Assembly: GCA_949825045.1 (NCBI GenBank)
Contig: OX463816.1
Span: forward strand, 13,635,579 to 13,699,578
From: Argyresthia goedartella
Taxonomy: Eukaryota; Arthropoda; Insecta; Lepidoptera; Argyresthiidae
Reading direction: 5' to 3'
Length of the DNA: 64,000 bases
Shown: positions 10,214-22,557 of the stretch, in pieces
Numbering within the stretch: the stretch's first letter is position 1
How the letters are laid out: each line of letters begins with the position of its first letter
Program-made: the position numbers and the translations under genes
Notes under the pieces: model-generated
Database searches by the model: none
Seen by the model: the letters and a program-made list of their open reading frames with translations, nothing else
What the model was told of the DNA's origin: nothing

Positions 10214-11336
10214 ATGAAACAATGGCATCTAAGTGATCGTAAAACAACAATCATAAAACAGCAATAAATTGCAAAGAATGACATGAGCTTCCCGCCAATT
10301 TTTTTATTTTATTTATATACATATTTTTTTAATTTTCGACTTGTGATATTAGACTAAGACACTTCATACTGCCAAGTCATTTAATGGTTCGATACATTTT
10401 TAATTAATAATTGACTTCTATTTCATCTAGTTTTAATGATGTAGTAATAGAAAACACGAATGTGAAATTTATTAGAGCAAATCAGCTAAAATAACAATTT
10501 TATTCTACGAAGTTTTATTGTGCGTGTGGCTGGTAGGCCCAATTACCTCAGCCTTTAAATCAATTTTACCCTGTGCACTAGAGCATAAAAGTGGAATTTT
10601 GTGCAGCATAAATCCAGCACAAACACGAACTTTGCGAGCATATAAAGTGAAAAACTCTTTGCGTCGCGCTGACGACGGAATCAAAAATAATTGAGAAGCG
10701 ACATTTAATACGTCAATTTCTTTAAAAGTTCTATAAAGGAGTTTGTTCGTTTTAAATGCTTATATGTATAAATTATAAAAAAACTTTGCTGTTTAATTGA
10801 TACAAATATTACAACATGAAAGGACTAATTCCTTCGAGTCCTCTGTACATACTCTCAAGAGTGTTCAACTGATGATCCATCATAGTTTTAAAGAGATAAT
10901 AAAAAATAAACTAGCCGCTTTAATGCTAAAAACATGCAAATGTTTCTTTTTGTCTAGCTACACCGATAGATAGATCGATTTTAATTAGATCTAACGTCAG
11001 AAATGGATATCTAAAGCTCATATATATTACACACAATATTCAGGGAAAGGAATACACACACTTTTGTTAGACGTCAGTGCGTATGAGGGTGTGTTTGTGT
11101 GTGTGCACGTGTTGTTAATCGTAAGAACACCATATGAACGGTACTTTAACGAAATTTCACAACTCCATGGAGGTAGACACCTCACAGAAATTGTTAGATA
11201 GATAGATAGATCCTTGATATTCAAAATGGTGGGTGACGTTTATGAAAATGGTAATCAATGGACGTAGGTCGCACACCACCAAGTTGAATGAAGATTTGCG
11301 GTGTACTAAGCATATATACAGTAAAAAAAACTGCGC
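10214..11336. other. No gene seen
   Basis: AT-rich sequence with a GTGTGTGTGTG run near 11090 and a GATA run near 11200. No coding, RNA or mobile-element signature is recognised. Confidence 0.5.
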
Positions 11337-11520
11337 AGGCGGGCGTCGGCGTTCGAAATTTGAATGTCACAATATGTCGTCTACACACGTATCATAAACC
11401 CTCTTTACTGTTTCTAAAAACCGCACGTTACGATCAGCATAATGTTATACTTCTATGTAAAAACTAATTTCAAAATAACAATATTGATACATTATGACCA
11501 TAATGTAGCAATTTTCGAAA
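11337..11520 (+). repeat. Dispersed family X, copy A (rearranged)
   Basis: Contains TACACACGTATCATAAACCC and the following roughly 100 bases shared with copies at 12.3, 59.1 and 62.9 kb. The block before it (11340-11373) is the inverted form of a segment that lies downstream in the other copies, so this copy is rearranged. Class unknown. Confidence 0.6.
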
Positions 11521-12235
11521 CTGAAAATTAAAAAGCACTAGTACGACAAATTGGCTTTTTCCGCAGGATATGGCCGCTTGGTTAACATTATTATTTTGTT
11601 AGAGAGAAAAACAAGATTTTCGTAGGTGTTTGAGTTACTTCTTAGATGTTACTACTAGGCATGGCCTCGTTACATGCTGAAGCTATATTCATGCAAGTAT
11701 GCCCATTTGAGCGATAGATATATGTGTATGATATATATGGGGGGATGGGAAAACGGACTAATAAGAAACTGCATATGAGTAGTTGCCGCCAGGCCTTTCT
11801 ACTAACATGACCTAGGTTATATATGCTGAAGGCATTCTACCTGCGAGTTGCCAATTTGTTGCACACATATTAAATGCGGATGTAAGGACACCAGTTTAAT
11901 GTAAGTACCTAATTAAAGTAACGTTGAGGAAATGAAGTTGTAAGTAAAGAGGTTAAAGCATCTTAGTAAGCAAATAGTTATTTTATTGTTACTTGATATT
12001 TAAATTCTCTTATTAACAATTTAAGCTATAAAAGCAAAATTGTATGCTGCAGACACTACTTCGCAGCAAAGTTCAAAGAAGCTTTTACATAAAAAGTAGA
12101 AATGTACTTGTAAATAGTTAATTAAAATAGTAAGTAAACAATTCCTAGAGTTTTAGTCCAGAAGCCTGATAGAGCGAGTGTAAAGCGTCATCACTCCTCA
12201 ACATTTTTAAATACGAGATGTAAAATTGAGCACAC

Positions 12236-12450
12236 CAGGTGCTTTTGGATGCATTAAAGAGGATTAATGATACGTGTGTAGATAAACCCTCTTTACTGCG
12301 TCCAAAACCACACGTTACGACCAGCATAATGATAAACTCCTTGGTAAAAACTAATTTCTTATCTGAAAATTGAAACATTATGACCATGTTGTACCAAAAT
12401 TTGTCAAATTATGACATTCAAATTTCGAACGCCGACGCCCTAATACCTAA
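12236..12450 (+). repeat. Dispersed family X, copy B
   Basis: From 12270 it follows the family consensus (ATAAACCCTCTTTACTGCGT, then GACATTCAAATTTCGAACGC near 12412). Immediately upstream, 12240-12270 is an imperfect inverse of the same end, so the copy begins with a hairpin whose arms include TTTTGGATG and CGTCCAAAA. Confidence 0.6.
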
Positions 12451-13360
12451 TTTTCTAAATAACCTACCTAATAACGTGAGCCGCGTGCCTCTTACTTCTG
12501 GTGGGTATACTTGGTGGGAACACCTTTGCCCTCACCTTTAGCCTTATTTTCTAAGTCATATAGAATGATTAAGACTGCGCATGGAATGGCAGCTATAGAT
12601 ACAATAATAGATAACGATAAGTATACAAACCTGATGCAAGGTTTTCTGTATTGCTGCTAATCTAGTAGCAAAAACCAAAATCATAAAACTCCACAAACAT
12701 CATCACCTTAAGACCGCCTGGAGCGTTAGCACCAAGATCCTGTTATCAATTACTAAAATCGCGAGGAAGACATTTTTTCAGACCCTCTCTCAGTTCTTTG
12801 AATACGGATTGAGCATTAATAGGAAGAAAGCTGCACCCGTCTTTGTGATCGACTTTTACTTAAATTAAAACTTGGATTGTGACTTTAATTCAAAATTTCC
12901 ACTACTTTTCCTTGTTTTTCGTGTTCGTAGACATCTTTATTTACATTTCTTGACTGTCAGAGTCGTAAAATAGTTTCTGCAGTTTTATTTCTTAACGCCA
13001 TTCTGTGACGTCACACTATAGTATTTTCTTACAACTCACGAATATTTTTATGTTGATGTTAACTTGTGCTCTAAGCATACTACTAGACTTATATTTTGAC
13101 TTGGCAGTACAAGCAGGACCACAGTCAAACGAGCGGTCGGTTAGTACATATTTTATGGCCATACTCGGAACTACGGAACCGGAAGTGCCTGGTTAGGCGA
13201 CACTGGCACCATCTGTCCACCGCCGTTCCACCGCAAACGACTAAACTCTCACATAGACGAGCTTTAGTTTTGCTAGTTTATAAGTTCGTAAGTTTTTAAC
13301 GGTTTCATATAATAATTTCCAACGTGGGATGGACGGACACGCTGCTTATATTTACAGTTA
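12451..13360. other. No gene seen
   Basis: Two short overlapping open frames at 13005-13299 show no family resemblance. No repeat recognised. Confidence 0.45.
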
Positions 13361-13675
13361 TTAACACGTTGACTGCGGGATTTTGTAGTATCACTTTCTT
13401 ACGGTGCGGTAGCCCCCTTACCGCACTCTGAAAAAGTGAGTCCATCAGCCCCTCCCTGCGTTCTTCACTAGATGCAATTAGGGCTTTTCAATCCCACGTC
13501 AGCTGACTCAACTTATCTTGGAGGTAAACCTTTTTTTAAAGAATGACCTCTGACCTCGCTTCGGACTCCGATAAAGAAGAACGAGAAAAAACGAAGAAAC
13601 TATATGAGGTTGAAAGATCTCATGTAGCGTCAGATGAGTGGTTCATTTTCGAGATTACTTGTCCACATTTTTCAT
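13361..13675 (+). repeat. Possible piggyBac-type element end
   Basis: A TTAA at 13361 is followed by CACGTTGACTGCGGG, the form of a piggyBac-like terminus. A GTGCGGTA/TACCGCAC hairpin lies at 13404-13426. An imperfect inverse of the terminus occurs at about 13490-13508. From 13540 a 44-codon ATG frame begins with an acidic N-terminus (MTSDLASDSDKEE), as piggyBac transposases often do. The right end and catalytic domain are absent, so this is at most a remnant. Confidence 0.25.
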
Positions 13676-14035
13676 GACAATAATAAGTATGTAAGTGTGA
13701 GAATACAACATACATATTTTTAAATACAAAATACTAAGACATCATTTGTTGGTAATACATTATGCACCGGATCTGGTAAACAGTTCTGTTGACCAGTGCA
13801 ATGCTAAATACGTCCGATTTGCTCACGGCCGAATGAAATACTTCGTTGCTACGAATTAAATACTAGGTTGCTACAGCCCTTCACGGCCTCCCGGGTAGTT
13901 CTAATGAGCAACAAATTACTGTCAAATCGCTAGTTCCGTAACCAAATTGTAATCTTTCAAATACACTTGACACTAGCAAAATTAACCTTAAAAGAGGTTA
14001 CCACTCCAACTTAAAAGTAGAAAAAAAATAAGATT

Positions 14036-14640
14036 GTGAAAGTGCTTCTCGACCTTTTAGTAATAAATACTTTCCGTCTCCTATGAAAAAAAGACCACGG
14101 AGTGCAGTAACGCCCGGTGAAAAAAGTTTTGGTAGTTAACGTTTATAAGCATGTCTTATGAACTCCACATGAACTGATGCACCATTCTGTTACCCAAAGA
14201 GATTGTTATCATAAATAAACGATATTTACACAGTTGTATTTTGGTCATTATTATTTATGTTGTATAGGTAAAGTTAAAATTTACTTTAATTTAGAACACA
14301 AATCAAATGACAGTGCAATTAACAATGTCTATATCCTCACTAGTGCTCTACTAAATTGACTGTATCGTGTGTGCTAACAACTGTCCCTTCACTGTGCTTC
14401 GGCTAATATATTATGTTCGATCGAAGATGGTGCTTTTCTTCATAACTGCTTCGTATCCCATATCTACTAGCTAACAAAATCAGGCAAGGCCCGTAAGGAT
14501 AAGAACACCACCTAATTAACTCTAATACACCACACACTAAAGTCAGTCGCGCTTGCCGCGGCTCCTAGTAACCGCTGGCCCAGTGTGGATGCGCTATGTG
14601 TCAAATGTCGAAGTGTCAGTATTTTTTTTTTCGGCTTAGA
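14036..14640 (+). repeat. Dispersed repeat, copy 2 (pair with 4.3-4.8 kb)
   Basis: Matches copy 1 in two blocks: 14036-14140 (GAAAGTGCTTCTCG and the KKRPR-coding part, now broken by a stop) and 14327-14640. The roughly 190 bases between them have no counterpart in copy 1. Confidence 0.6.
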
Positions 14641-14678
14641 AGTAGATTTTGTAACGAGGAAAGTAGCCTATCAGCTGG

Positions 14679-14795
14679 ATGCTCTCTCGAGTCAGTCTTA
14701 TTCCCAAGAAAAGTGACACAGCCTTTGTAAATCAATATCGACCGATTACGATCCTGAGTTCTTTGGCAAAATTGATGAAAATGAGTTCATTGGTT
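14679..14795 (+). pseudogene. Short LINE reverse transcriptase fragment
   Basis: About 35 codons read RVSLIPKKSDTAFVNQYRPI then TILSSLAKLM. This is the conserved start of the RT domain (IPKK..., the YRPI motif, LSSLAK). The match stops abruptly, and the following sequence is an inverted relic of another LINE. Too short for clade assignment. Confidence 0.6.
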
Positions 14796-14879
14796 AAATT
14801 CTCGAAAAAGCAAAGAAGGGAGGACAAGAACTGTACGGTTTCAGCACGTTCAGGGCTGATTCATACACATAATGCGGCT

Positions 14880-15215
14880 TTTCGCGCAGCTTTTCTATGC
14901 TGGTATCCTCCTTGTGGCACCCAATCAGTGACGATGTCGCCCATCTGTCTGGGTGTATACGATAGACATGTCTAGCCCACTTCTATTTCAGCTTGGCGGT
15001 CTGCACACCTACGTCAGCAATGCGCGGTCGAGGAGCGCGGCATCGTGTATCTGACGTGAGCCAACCTTCGAACATTGCAAATTTTGCGTTCCGTGGCTCG
15101 CTGGCAAACTGGACTTCTGAAGTTGAACAAACTTCAGAAGTGACCAATTCTGAGCACCGTAGATCAGGATAGGCAGAATACATAGTATATCGAAAAGTTT
15201 ACGTTTTAATGTCAT
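14880..15215 (-). pseudogene. RTE-type LINE, C-terminal relic
   Basis: Minus-strand frames from 15215 downward give KRKLFDILCILPILIYGAQN, then after a shift DVGVQTAKLK followed by WARHVYRIHPDRWA. These are signature blocks of the region after the RT domain in RTE-type endonuclease-reverse transcriptases (LPxLxYGAxxW; VxxAKLKWxWAGHVxR). Several frameshifts are present. It faces the + strand RT scrap next to it, so the two are separate insertions. Confidence 0.65.
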
Positions 15216-15296
15216 AAGAAGGAATTACATTTTTTAGATGATATATCAGATGAAAGAACTACAAAAAAGATCTGAATATAAGTGAGCCTATATAAG

Positions 15297-15455
15297 CATT
15301 AGACCAAGTCAGAGCTTATTTAAAAGGTGCACCCGAAATAATTGGACAAATCAAAGAAAAAGTTATGGATAGAAAACCAGATTTGGACGCAGTACGTGAA
15401 ATTCATGATACAGATATTTTAAATTTGCTCCTCCGACCTCCACTGTTGCAATGAA
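15297..15455 (+). other. Unidentified 52-codon open frame
   Basis: A frame opened by a TAA just before 15297 and closed by TGA at 15455 has an ordinary protein-like composition: AYLKGAPEIIGQIKEKV followed by DRKPDLDAVREIHDTD and ending LLLRPPLLQ. The only ATG is internal. It could be an exon or an element-derived fragment. I do not recognise the family. Confidence 0.25.
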
Positions 15456-15814
15456 GCATTCATTTTCGAGCTATAAATAGATTTTACAGGTAAAGCGAAA
15501 CACAATAAAAGAGGAAAATATTTAAAAATTATGATCGTTTATTTTATACTGTAACGGAAATGTAAAGATCTGAGACACATTTTTTATTTGCTATAAAAAG
15601 TTGGCAGGCGTTGGCAGGTTTGGGCAACGTGATTTAATGATTCAACTATGAACTGTAAAAAGAGAAGCCAGATATTCTTAAACCAAACAAATAACGGTGA
15701 TGTAAGATTGGTGTTGACCAATGCTCAATTAAGCGGCAAGATAAATTTGGTAAAAATATAACTATGGAGATTAGTGGTTATCGAAGGCATCGCAAATTTC
15801 ACAAGGACTCATAT

Positions 15815-15890
15815 AAGCTCAAGTGGCTCATTGCGTTGTTACCAGACTTGAAATATTAAGGTTCGAGGTTCGATTCTCCGTTGTCAACTT
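15815..15890 (+). repeat. Possible SINE head (tRNA-like)
   Basis: GTGGCTCATTGCGTTGTT followed about 40 bases later by GGTTCGATTCTCC resembles an A box and B box pair of a tRNA-derived RNA polymerase III promoter. No tail or second half is recognised, so it is a weak call. Confidence 0.35.
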
Positions 15891-15899
15891 TTCTTTTTC

Positions 15900-16640
15900 T
15901 ATTTTACCTTTGGTTTTGGGTTATTAATTGTGGGTCCTTTCTGAATAGCTATTCGGGAGTGTCGGGTTGTGCTAATTAAATTTAAGTCCTAGAAGTTAAT
16001 TGCTTATCATGCATCTTTGTAAATGTTTTCTACCTTGTTTGAACTACTGAATATGTCGTCACAGTAATTGCTTATTAATTCTATAATCGTCATTATTTAT
16101 CTGGTCTAGAAATCTATGCGTGGAATGCGCCGGATTAATTATGAAATGAAAGGGCGACATCTTTGAATGGATGGTGTGACGAAACAAGCATTTGGTTTGT
16201 TTCTCAGTAGGTAGAAATATATATTTTTTTAAAAGTCTCCAAAATGTGGATAAACTTTAAGAGCTATGAAATATGTTGAGAATCATAAATTTAAAATGAA
16301 TATGGTTTAACTTCACCGTTGCTTTCAGTGGATGTCGAATTATGACCATTTTACACATTTGTGATGTTGTTTTGAAGTGTCGCATTTGCCATGGCTCATT
16401 CAATCGAAACTCATACGTAAGGGTGTTTAGTTACGATATAGTTTGGTGGGTCAAACAGATGCGTAGTTAGTTCAATGATGGAGGTGCAGATGGCGGTCGA
16501 TCGCCTTTAAATTCCAGATGGTGTAACTCAAATAAGAACTTTATTCACTATAACTGCAAAAAGATGTTTTATATAGAAAAAAAAAATGAGTATTATTTTA
16601 TTTAGATTATTTTATGATGTTATAGAGTCTATTTCTAGTT
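15900..16640. other. No gene seen
   Basis: AT-rich, unassigned sequence. Nothing recognisable on either strand. Confidence 0.45.
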
Positions 16641-16645
16641 GAACT

Positions 16646-17330
16646 GTGTGATCTAAAATATAAAGTGTGTATACGGTGTGGACCAGTAACCAATCAGAGC
16701 ACTGAGTTTCGAAAGGAAACGAAACGAACTCGCGGAGTTTGAGATGGTGTTTTGGCGAGCATGTCTGGGGTGGGACGTTTTGGTGGGAAGAGAAAATATA
16801 AAAGGGATGGGTCGAGATAAGAGGGGGCTTTTTGTTGCTGGTCGTCGAGTGAAGTCTGAGTTAAGACTCAGAGGGGGAGCCATTCAGTCTCCGCGTCAAA
16901 CTACTGTGAAACACGTCTTTCTGGAATTCTATACAGTTCGATTCGCCGTTTTACGCGTCTTGAACTGGGATAGTTGTGATTGCGTGTTACAGTGGATTTT
17001 CGTGAGTGTCTGAAGCGCCGAGATATACCTCGGTTCCTATTCTTTAAATCAACCTACCCCAAATTCCAAAACTATCCTTGGGTCGTTAGATAAGAACTTG
17101 TAGGTAATTTATCTGAGTCTGAGTCTGGGCTTGGAGCGACCCTAATTTCCTTTTTCCTTCACCATAGGGTTCCTGGATTGGCTCTTAGGATATTCGCGGG
17201 CTAATCTTCTCCTCATTCCTTTCGTGTAGCGAGTTTTGAAATTCCCACAGACACAGTCATTAAACATACAAACTCAACCATTTTCGAGTGGTGTCGATGA
17301 TGGACGTGGTATAACACTAGGATTTTAGAC
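16646..17330 (+). promoter_or_regulatory. Promoter-like block, possibly a solo LTR
   Basis: A CCAATCAG motif at about 16690 and a TATAAAAGGG motif at about 16797-16806 are spaced like an RNA polymerase II core promoter. The block is more GC-rich than its surroundings. No conserved gene follows within several kb. A solo LTR is the likelier explanation, although I cannot place TG...CA ends or a target-site duplication. The two open frames crossing it (16653-16883 minus, 16744-17013 plus) look non-coding. Confidence 0.25.
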
Positions 17331-18474
17331 TAGGCTAGACAGGAGTTTAGTTGCGGCTAAACCTAGGTTGTCGAGGTTATGTAGTTAGGGGGACAGACAC
17401 GATTATTTAGGTTTATGTGGCAGGCAGGTATCTGAAATTCGTATGATTACAAATAGTTGCGTTGTTTCCTTCTCACTCTTGAAATGCCTAAATACTTATA
17501 AAACTATCTAACAAACTAAATATTTTTTTTGATTGTGGCTGTTTTGATCTTTCTTTTCTTGACCGTATATCATGTTGGTTGGCCTACCTAACTTTACATT
17601 AAATGACAAACATATTCTAAATTCAAAGAAACTAATTTATATATAAAATATCTGGATGAACATCAATATGGTTACGGAATAAAACTTAAGAGACGGGTAG
17701 GTGCAAATAAAAATATCCCGTAACCGATCGGCCAGCGTGTTGGACTGAAGGATGAGAGATATTACAATATCAAATCCCTTCTCTCTAGCACGGGCCCTCC
17801 TTTATAAACACATGTAATCGAAATGCCTTTTAAAAAATGCTTATTTACTTGGAATTTATTCTAATAAGCACGGACTCGATAATTATCAATATGTTTATGT
17901 CACTTATATTCATCACTGGCTGGGGAACCTCATGACGATACTGTTTAACCGAAACCACTCTAAAAATAACTTTGGGTTATTACTATCACAACGTCTGCAA
18001 TCCTACCCATAGACAATCACCACTACTTTGGCCAAATCATCTAAGTGGGATACTCGCAATCGTTGGTATTAGAATCTTTCCAATTGGAGAAATATTCCAA
18101 TAAAAATACGTGAGGGTTAAATTCCTTCTGACATTAAATTAATGGTTAGCTGGTTATATCTTTAAATTTACTAATCATAGAATCGTTCGGTTAACTCGTA
18201 GGGTTTATTCATATTATTTCAAAACTGTTGAATCCACTAGTTACCTATAATTATCACAAACGGAAAGTCGGAGGATCAACAGGTTATTTCAATAGCAGTA
18301 CCTAGCTAGGTACTTATATATTTTATAATGTTAATTATATACAAGCCGCGCCACGAATAGAGTACGTTGGGCGACGTTTTGGCGGGAATTACTGCGCGTA
18401 TGTACAGATATTGAAAGGTGACTACTGCGCAATCAAGGTGACCGTTCACAACGTGTGGCGCTACGGATATATAC
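17331..18474. other. No gene seen
   Basis: Unassigned sequence. GGCCAGCGTGTTGGACTGAA at about 17740 resembles the head of a tRNA-like SINE, but no B box follows. Confidence 0.4.
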
Positions 18475-18702
18475 CTATGGGTCGGCAGAAACCCTACCTA
18501 CGAAGCCAGGGTTCGAGTCCCGGTGGGGACAAGTGTTTGTCCGGTGAGTGCGGATGCTTGTACTCTGGTCATGGTTGTTTGTCTATCTGGGTTTAGTATT
18601 TGTCTATATATTTACGTGTTGTCTGGTGCTCAGGATGCGGGGGGTTCTGGTTTGGGGCTGGAACAATGGGAGTGGATAGTGTCCAAAGTATTATTATGTA
18701 TC
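18475..18702 (+). mobile_element. tRNA-derived SINE, family 2
   Basis: CCTACGAAGCC and GGTTCGAGTCCCGGTGGGG form the T-arm/B-box half of a tRNA-like head. The body matches the SINEs at 57.5 and 62 kb (CATGGTTGTTTGTCTATCT, GTTTGGGGCTGGAACAATG, ending in ATTATTATG). The A-box end is degraded. Confidence 0.75.
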
Positions 18703-18784
18703 TGGGAAACCAAAAGATAGATAATAATTCGAAGAATTCTTATAAGATACTTAGATATCTACCTTAGTTAAAAGAATAAGGTGT

Positions 18785-18900
18785 TGTGGTTGTGATTCTG
18801 CCTACAAAACAAGTGATCACGAGTTCGATTCCCGGCCGAGGACAATAGGATCAGAGTATGTGCCTATGTATAAACGCAATGTATGTATAGTTTGTGCATT
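18785..18900 (+). mobile_element. tRNA-derived SINE, family 1, degraded
   Basis: GTTGTGGTTGTGATTCTGCC followed by GAGTTCGATTCCCGGC matches the head of the family 1 SINEs at 40.7 and 59.8 kb. The 3' body is largely replaced. Confidence 0.55.
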
Positions 18901-18922
18901 CTTTATGAGGGGAAGTAATGCG

Positions 18923-18974
18923 ATGTTTTAATTAGGAAGTTTAATATTCCTATTAAACTTCCTAATTAAAACAT
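18923..18974. repeat. Perfect 24-bp inverted repeat, 4-base loop
   Basis: Arms 18923-18946 and 18951-18974 are exact inverses (ATGTTTTAATTAGGAAG...), with loop TTCC. A tiny hairpin without evident target-site duplication. Confidence 0.85.
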
Positions 18975-19372
18975 TAAATACCTATCGTTTAATTAAATAC
19001 CTATCTTTGTGAAATACTTTCGTTAGCAAGTAGGTACCTAAATATATGTTTGGTAGGACACGAATTGACATTGGCATATGACGTCATAGGGGTATGACGA
19101 AATGAATGTAGGTATTAAATACGATTATGGAATTAACAATGCCTCGATAGATATCACGGGTTGTTGATTGAGCAGTTATAGGCATTGAACTACTAGCTCG
19201 ATGGATATAGGTACCTATCTATAGGTACATGGTTAGATAGAACGTTAGATTGAGGTTTCCAAGTTAATTACCTATGTAGAATAAGTACCCATACTTACTT
19301 ATGTGTGGAAAGGAAGATATATTTTTATTGTTTTTAAACCATGTTTCCGGGAGTACCTACCTATAATATAAC

Positions 19373-19424
19373 GTGGGATATTCGATTTAAATATATATAT
19401 ATATATTTAAATCGAATATCCCAC
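19373..19424. repeat. Perfect 52-bp palindrome
   Basis: The two 26-base halves are exact inverses with no loop. Outer sequence GTGGGATATTCGATTTAAA, centre alternating AT. It lies just before the start of the 1.24-kb tandem duplication. Confidence 0.9.
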
Positions 19425-19434
19425 AAATATTATA

Positions 19435-20678
19435 TATTTATATATAAATAACTAGGTAATAAAATAATAGAATATTATGGGGTTCTCAATAGGGTATACT
19501 TATGTTTTACTAACATTTTATTCCTTATTTATTTACTATTATCCCTCTCCCTGTTAATGTCTGTTATTTGAAGGAATTTATTTACTTCTCGTATTAAGTA
19601 ATATCTGTCCTTATATACTCTATTTTTACCTGAATCCTAGATAAAGTCAGTCAACTGTCACATTATTCATATTTATGTTGAATGAAATTGAGAATTTGAA
19701 TTAATATTCAATTTGTGGTTATTCCAGCGACGTGGAATGAAGTTTGAAATATTAATAAAGCACTACATTGTAGTATTTGGAGTCAATGAGACTATAAACT
19801 TATTGAAAGTAGTTACTGAGTTGACTAAATTCTGCAACAACGTTTTCAATTTGATATGTTCGACTCGATGTCGAGAATTCAGAGTTTAAATAAACAAACC
19901 TGCAATTCTCGTCTTAACTGAATGATGATAAACGTTCAATTTCCCTAGACCTTGTATTGCAATCATGGAAGGCGGTCAGGTTAATTTTATTAATACAATA
20001 GTTATTAATTAATAACCTTTGATCAAATTATGGAATAAGCCGTCGCAAAGCCACCGCCAATGTTCTCATAACGCCAGAATGAAGCAATAGAAGTACGGAA
20101 ATTCACAGTTATGCTCTATTCAGATGTGCATATTTATATTACTATACGGATACATATACTTATATCTTCGCACTTTACGAAGTAACAATATCATGTTTGG
20201 ATCTGCTGATGGTAGATTGAAGGTCAATTCATTAACCTTAAAATGAATCTTGCTACTTACGCACTTCTATGGATGTGCAGAAATATTTTATACTTCATGC
20301 TATGCTTTTGTGCATTACTAAAAGACAAATAAGTCTTTATTGAAACACATAATGTGTAACTTAAACAACCAGTGAAACTTCATTGTGTATGTTTATAGGT
20401 TTCTATATGTGGAAGAATATTTAATATAATCTTACTACATAAATATCAGATATTGACTGATGAGACAGTTGAATGTCATTCACAAATTATAATCCCATCC
20501 TGATCGGTCATACCCCATCCCAATCCGGTGAATCTATGACTAAATCCAATTCAGAATACTTATACGCTACTCTTTTTATAAACGAGTATCAGAACTACAA
20601 ATTAATTGGTTTCGTAGAATTATCTGGGTAGAAGACCGAATCAAGTGGTAGGGGTTTCTTTCCCAAAATTTTTAAATA
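19435..20678 (+). repeat. 1.24-kb tandem duplication, copy 1
   Basis: Repeated with an offset of 1244 bases. Both copies start near TATATATAAATAACTAGG and end near AGGGGTTTCTTTCCCAAAA. Roughly 20 differences are seen by eye. No gene is recognised in the unit; it is AT-rich non-coding sequence. Confidence 0.85.
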
Positions 20679-21440
20679 TATTTATATATAAATAACTAGG
20701 TAATAAAATAATAGAATATTATGGGGTTCTCAATAGGGTATAATTATGTTTAACTAACATTTTATTCCTTATTTATTTACTCCTATCCCTCTCCCTGTTA
20801 ATGTCTGTTATTTAAAGGAATTTATTCACTTCTCGTATTAAGTAATATCTGTCCTTATATACTATTTTTTTACCTGAATCCTAGATAAAGTCAGTCAACT
20901 GTCACATTATTCATATTTATGTTGAATGAAATTGAGAGTTTGAATTAATATTCAATTTGTGGTTATTCCAGTGACGTGGAATGAAGTTTGAAATATTAAT
21001 ATATCACTACTTTGTAGTATTTGGAGTCAATGAGACTATAAACTTATTGAAAGTAGTTACTGAGTTGACTAATTTCTGCAACAACGTTTTCAATTTGATA
21101 TGTTCGACTCGATGTCGAGATTTCAGAGTTTAAATAAACAAACCTGCAATTCTCGTCTTAACTGAATGATGATAAACGTTCAATTTCACTAGACCTTGTA
21201 TTGCAATCATGGAAGGCGATCATGGTTAATTTTATTAATACAATAGTTATTAATTAATTACCTTTGATCAAATTATGGAATAAGCCGTCGCAAAGCCACC
21301 GCCAATGTTCACATAACGCCAGAATGAAGCAATAGAAGTACGGAAATTCACAGTTATGCTCTATTCAGATGTGCATATTTATATTACTACACGGATACAT
21401 ATACTTATATCTTCGCACTTTACGAAGTAACAATATCATG

Positions 21441-22554
21441 TGTAGTGTTATGCTACTTACATGTCATTTTCCAGTATGTTCAGCTGGATACTTGCTGAGC
21501 TGTATAGCTGTATATTTTGTTTCACCTTTATTTTCATAGGACCCTGTAACGTTTTAAACCATAAGAACACATTAACAAATCATTTTCGCTTCATATTTTC
21601 ACACTATCAGCACTTCTAAATCGATAGCGAAGGGGTTTACCTTTGGTGACCTTGTATTTGGCTTTCTCCGAAACTCTGCAATCTCGGGCTTCGTGCGCGC
21701 TGGTGCGCTACCCTTTTATCTTTCGCTGTTATGTAATTTTGGCTATGTGAACTTGTTAAATTTTCTATTACGAGCCTGAAACCAAAATCTGACATTTATT
21801 ATGTTGTTGTTTATCTGGTTGTCATGGCAATGTCCATTCAAACTCGTTAGCGGTCTGATATGTTTTCTTCAATACTTTTACAAAAATACTTTTTCTCTCT
21901 TGGCCACTCACAAAAATTGCTTTTAATTTAAATAATTTTTAGAACTCTCCAAAAAGGGTATAAGAGCGGAACATTTCTGAAATTCTGGAGTCTCACTTCA
22001 GCTCTCAAGCAAGAAGCATCACCTAAAGGCCTTATCCCGGGGTCGCACTGCCCCGGGATCCTGCGAGCCGCTACTGCTACGCGTCCTGACTTGGCGAGCC
22101 TCTACCCTGGCCAGCGCTTCGTTGGGTCTCCACTTCACCTGCCCGTTCTCTGTTACACCTGCTCATCAGTGACTTCAGGCCGACACGCTGCGGGCCTCTA
22201 CCCTGGCCGGCGTTTCGCTACCAGGGCCCCTACTCCTGCTGCCCGTCGGGGTCTGATGACCGATTGACCGCCGGCCACACTCTCCGACTGCAACTCCTAA
22301 ATCGCCCACCAGTGCCTCCACTGACCGGTTCACCAGACGTCTACTGCTTCATCGGCCTTCTACTCTCCGTGTCCTCCGCTTCTTTTTTTATCTGGACATC
22401 TGTATTTTTATAAAACCTGTCTCATTTCATCCACCCTCATCCTCCTATCATTTTTCTAAAGTCATTGTATATAGCCCTAATAAACTGTCATTTCTAAACT
22501 TTAACTTGGTTGTTTTCTGTTAGGTTCTGGTTAGGTTAATATCTTTACACGATA
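21441..22554 (+). repeat. 5' LTR
   Basis: TG start. A TATAAG box within GGGTATAAGAGCGG at about 21957 and an AATAAA at 22479 mark probable U3/R and R/U5 positions. The 3' end reads TTTACACGATA here and TTTACACGACA in the 3' copy. Confidence 0.85.
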
Positions 22555-22557
22555 TTT

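Noticed and set aside
13372..13380. ACTGCGGGA, the same 9 bases as the hairpin loop in the gypsy-like array, 20 kb away
   Set aside because: A 9-base match is expected by chance in 64 kb on two strands often enough, no hairpin encloses it, and it belongs to a TTAA-CACGTTGACTGCGGG terminus.
16653..17013. Host gene starting at the CCAAT/TATA block
   Set aside because: The open frames on both strands are short, unlike any family, and run past the expected transcription start without a consistent ATG context.
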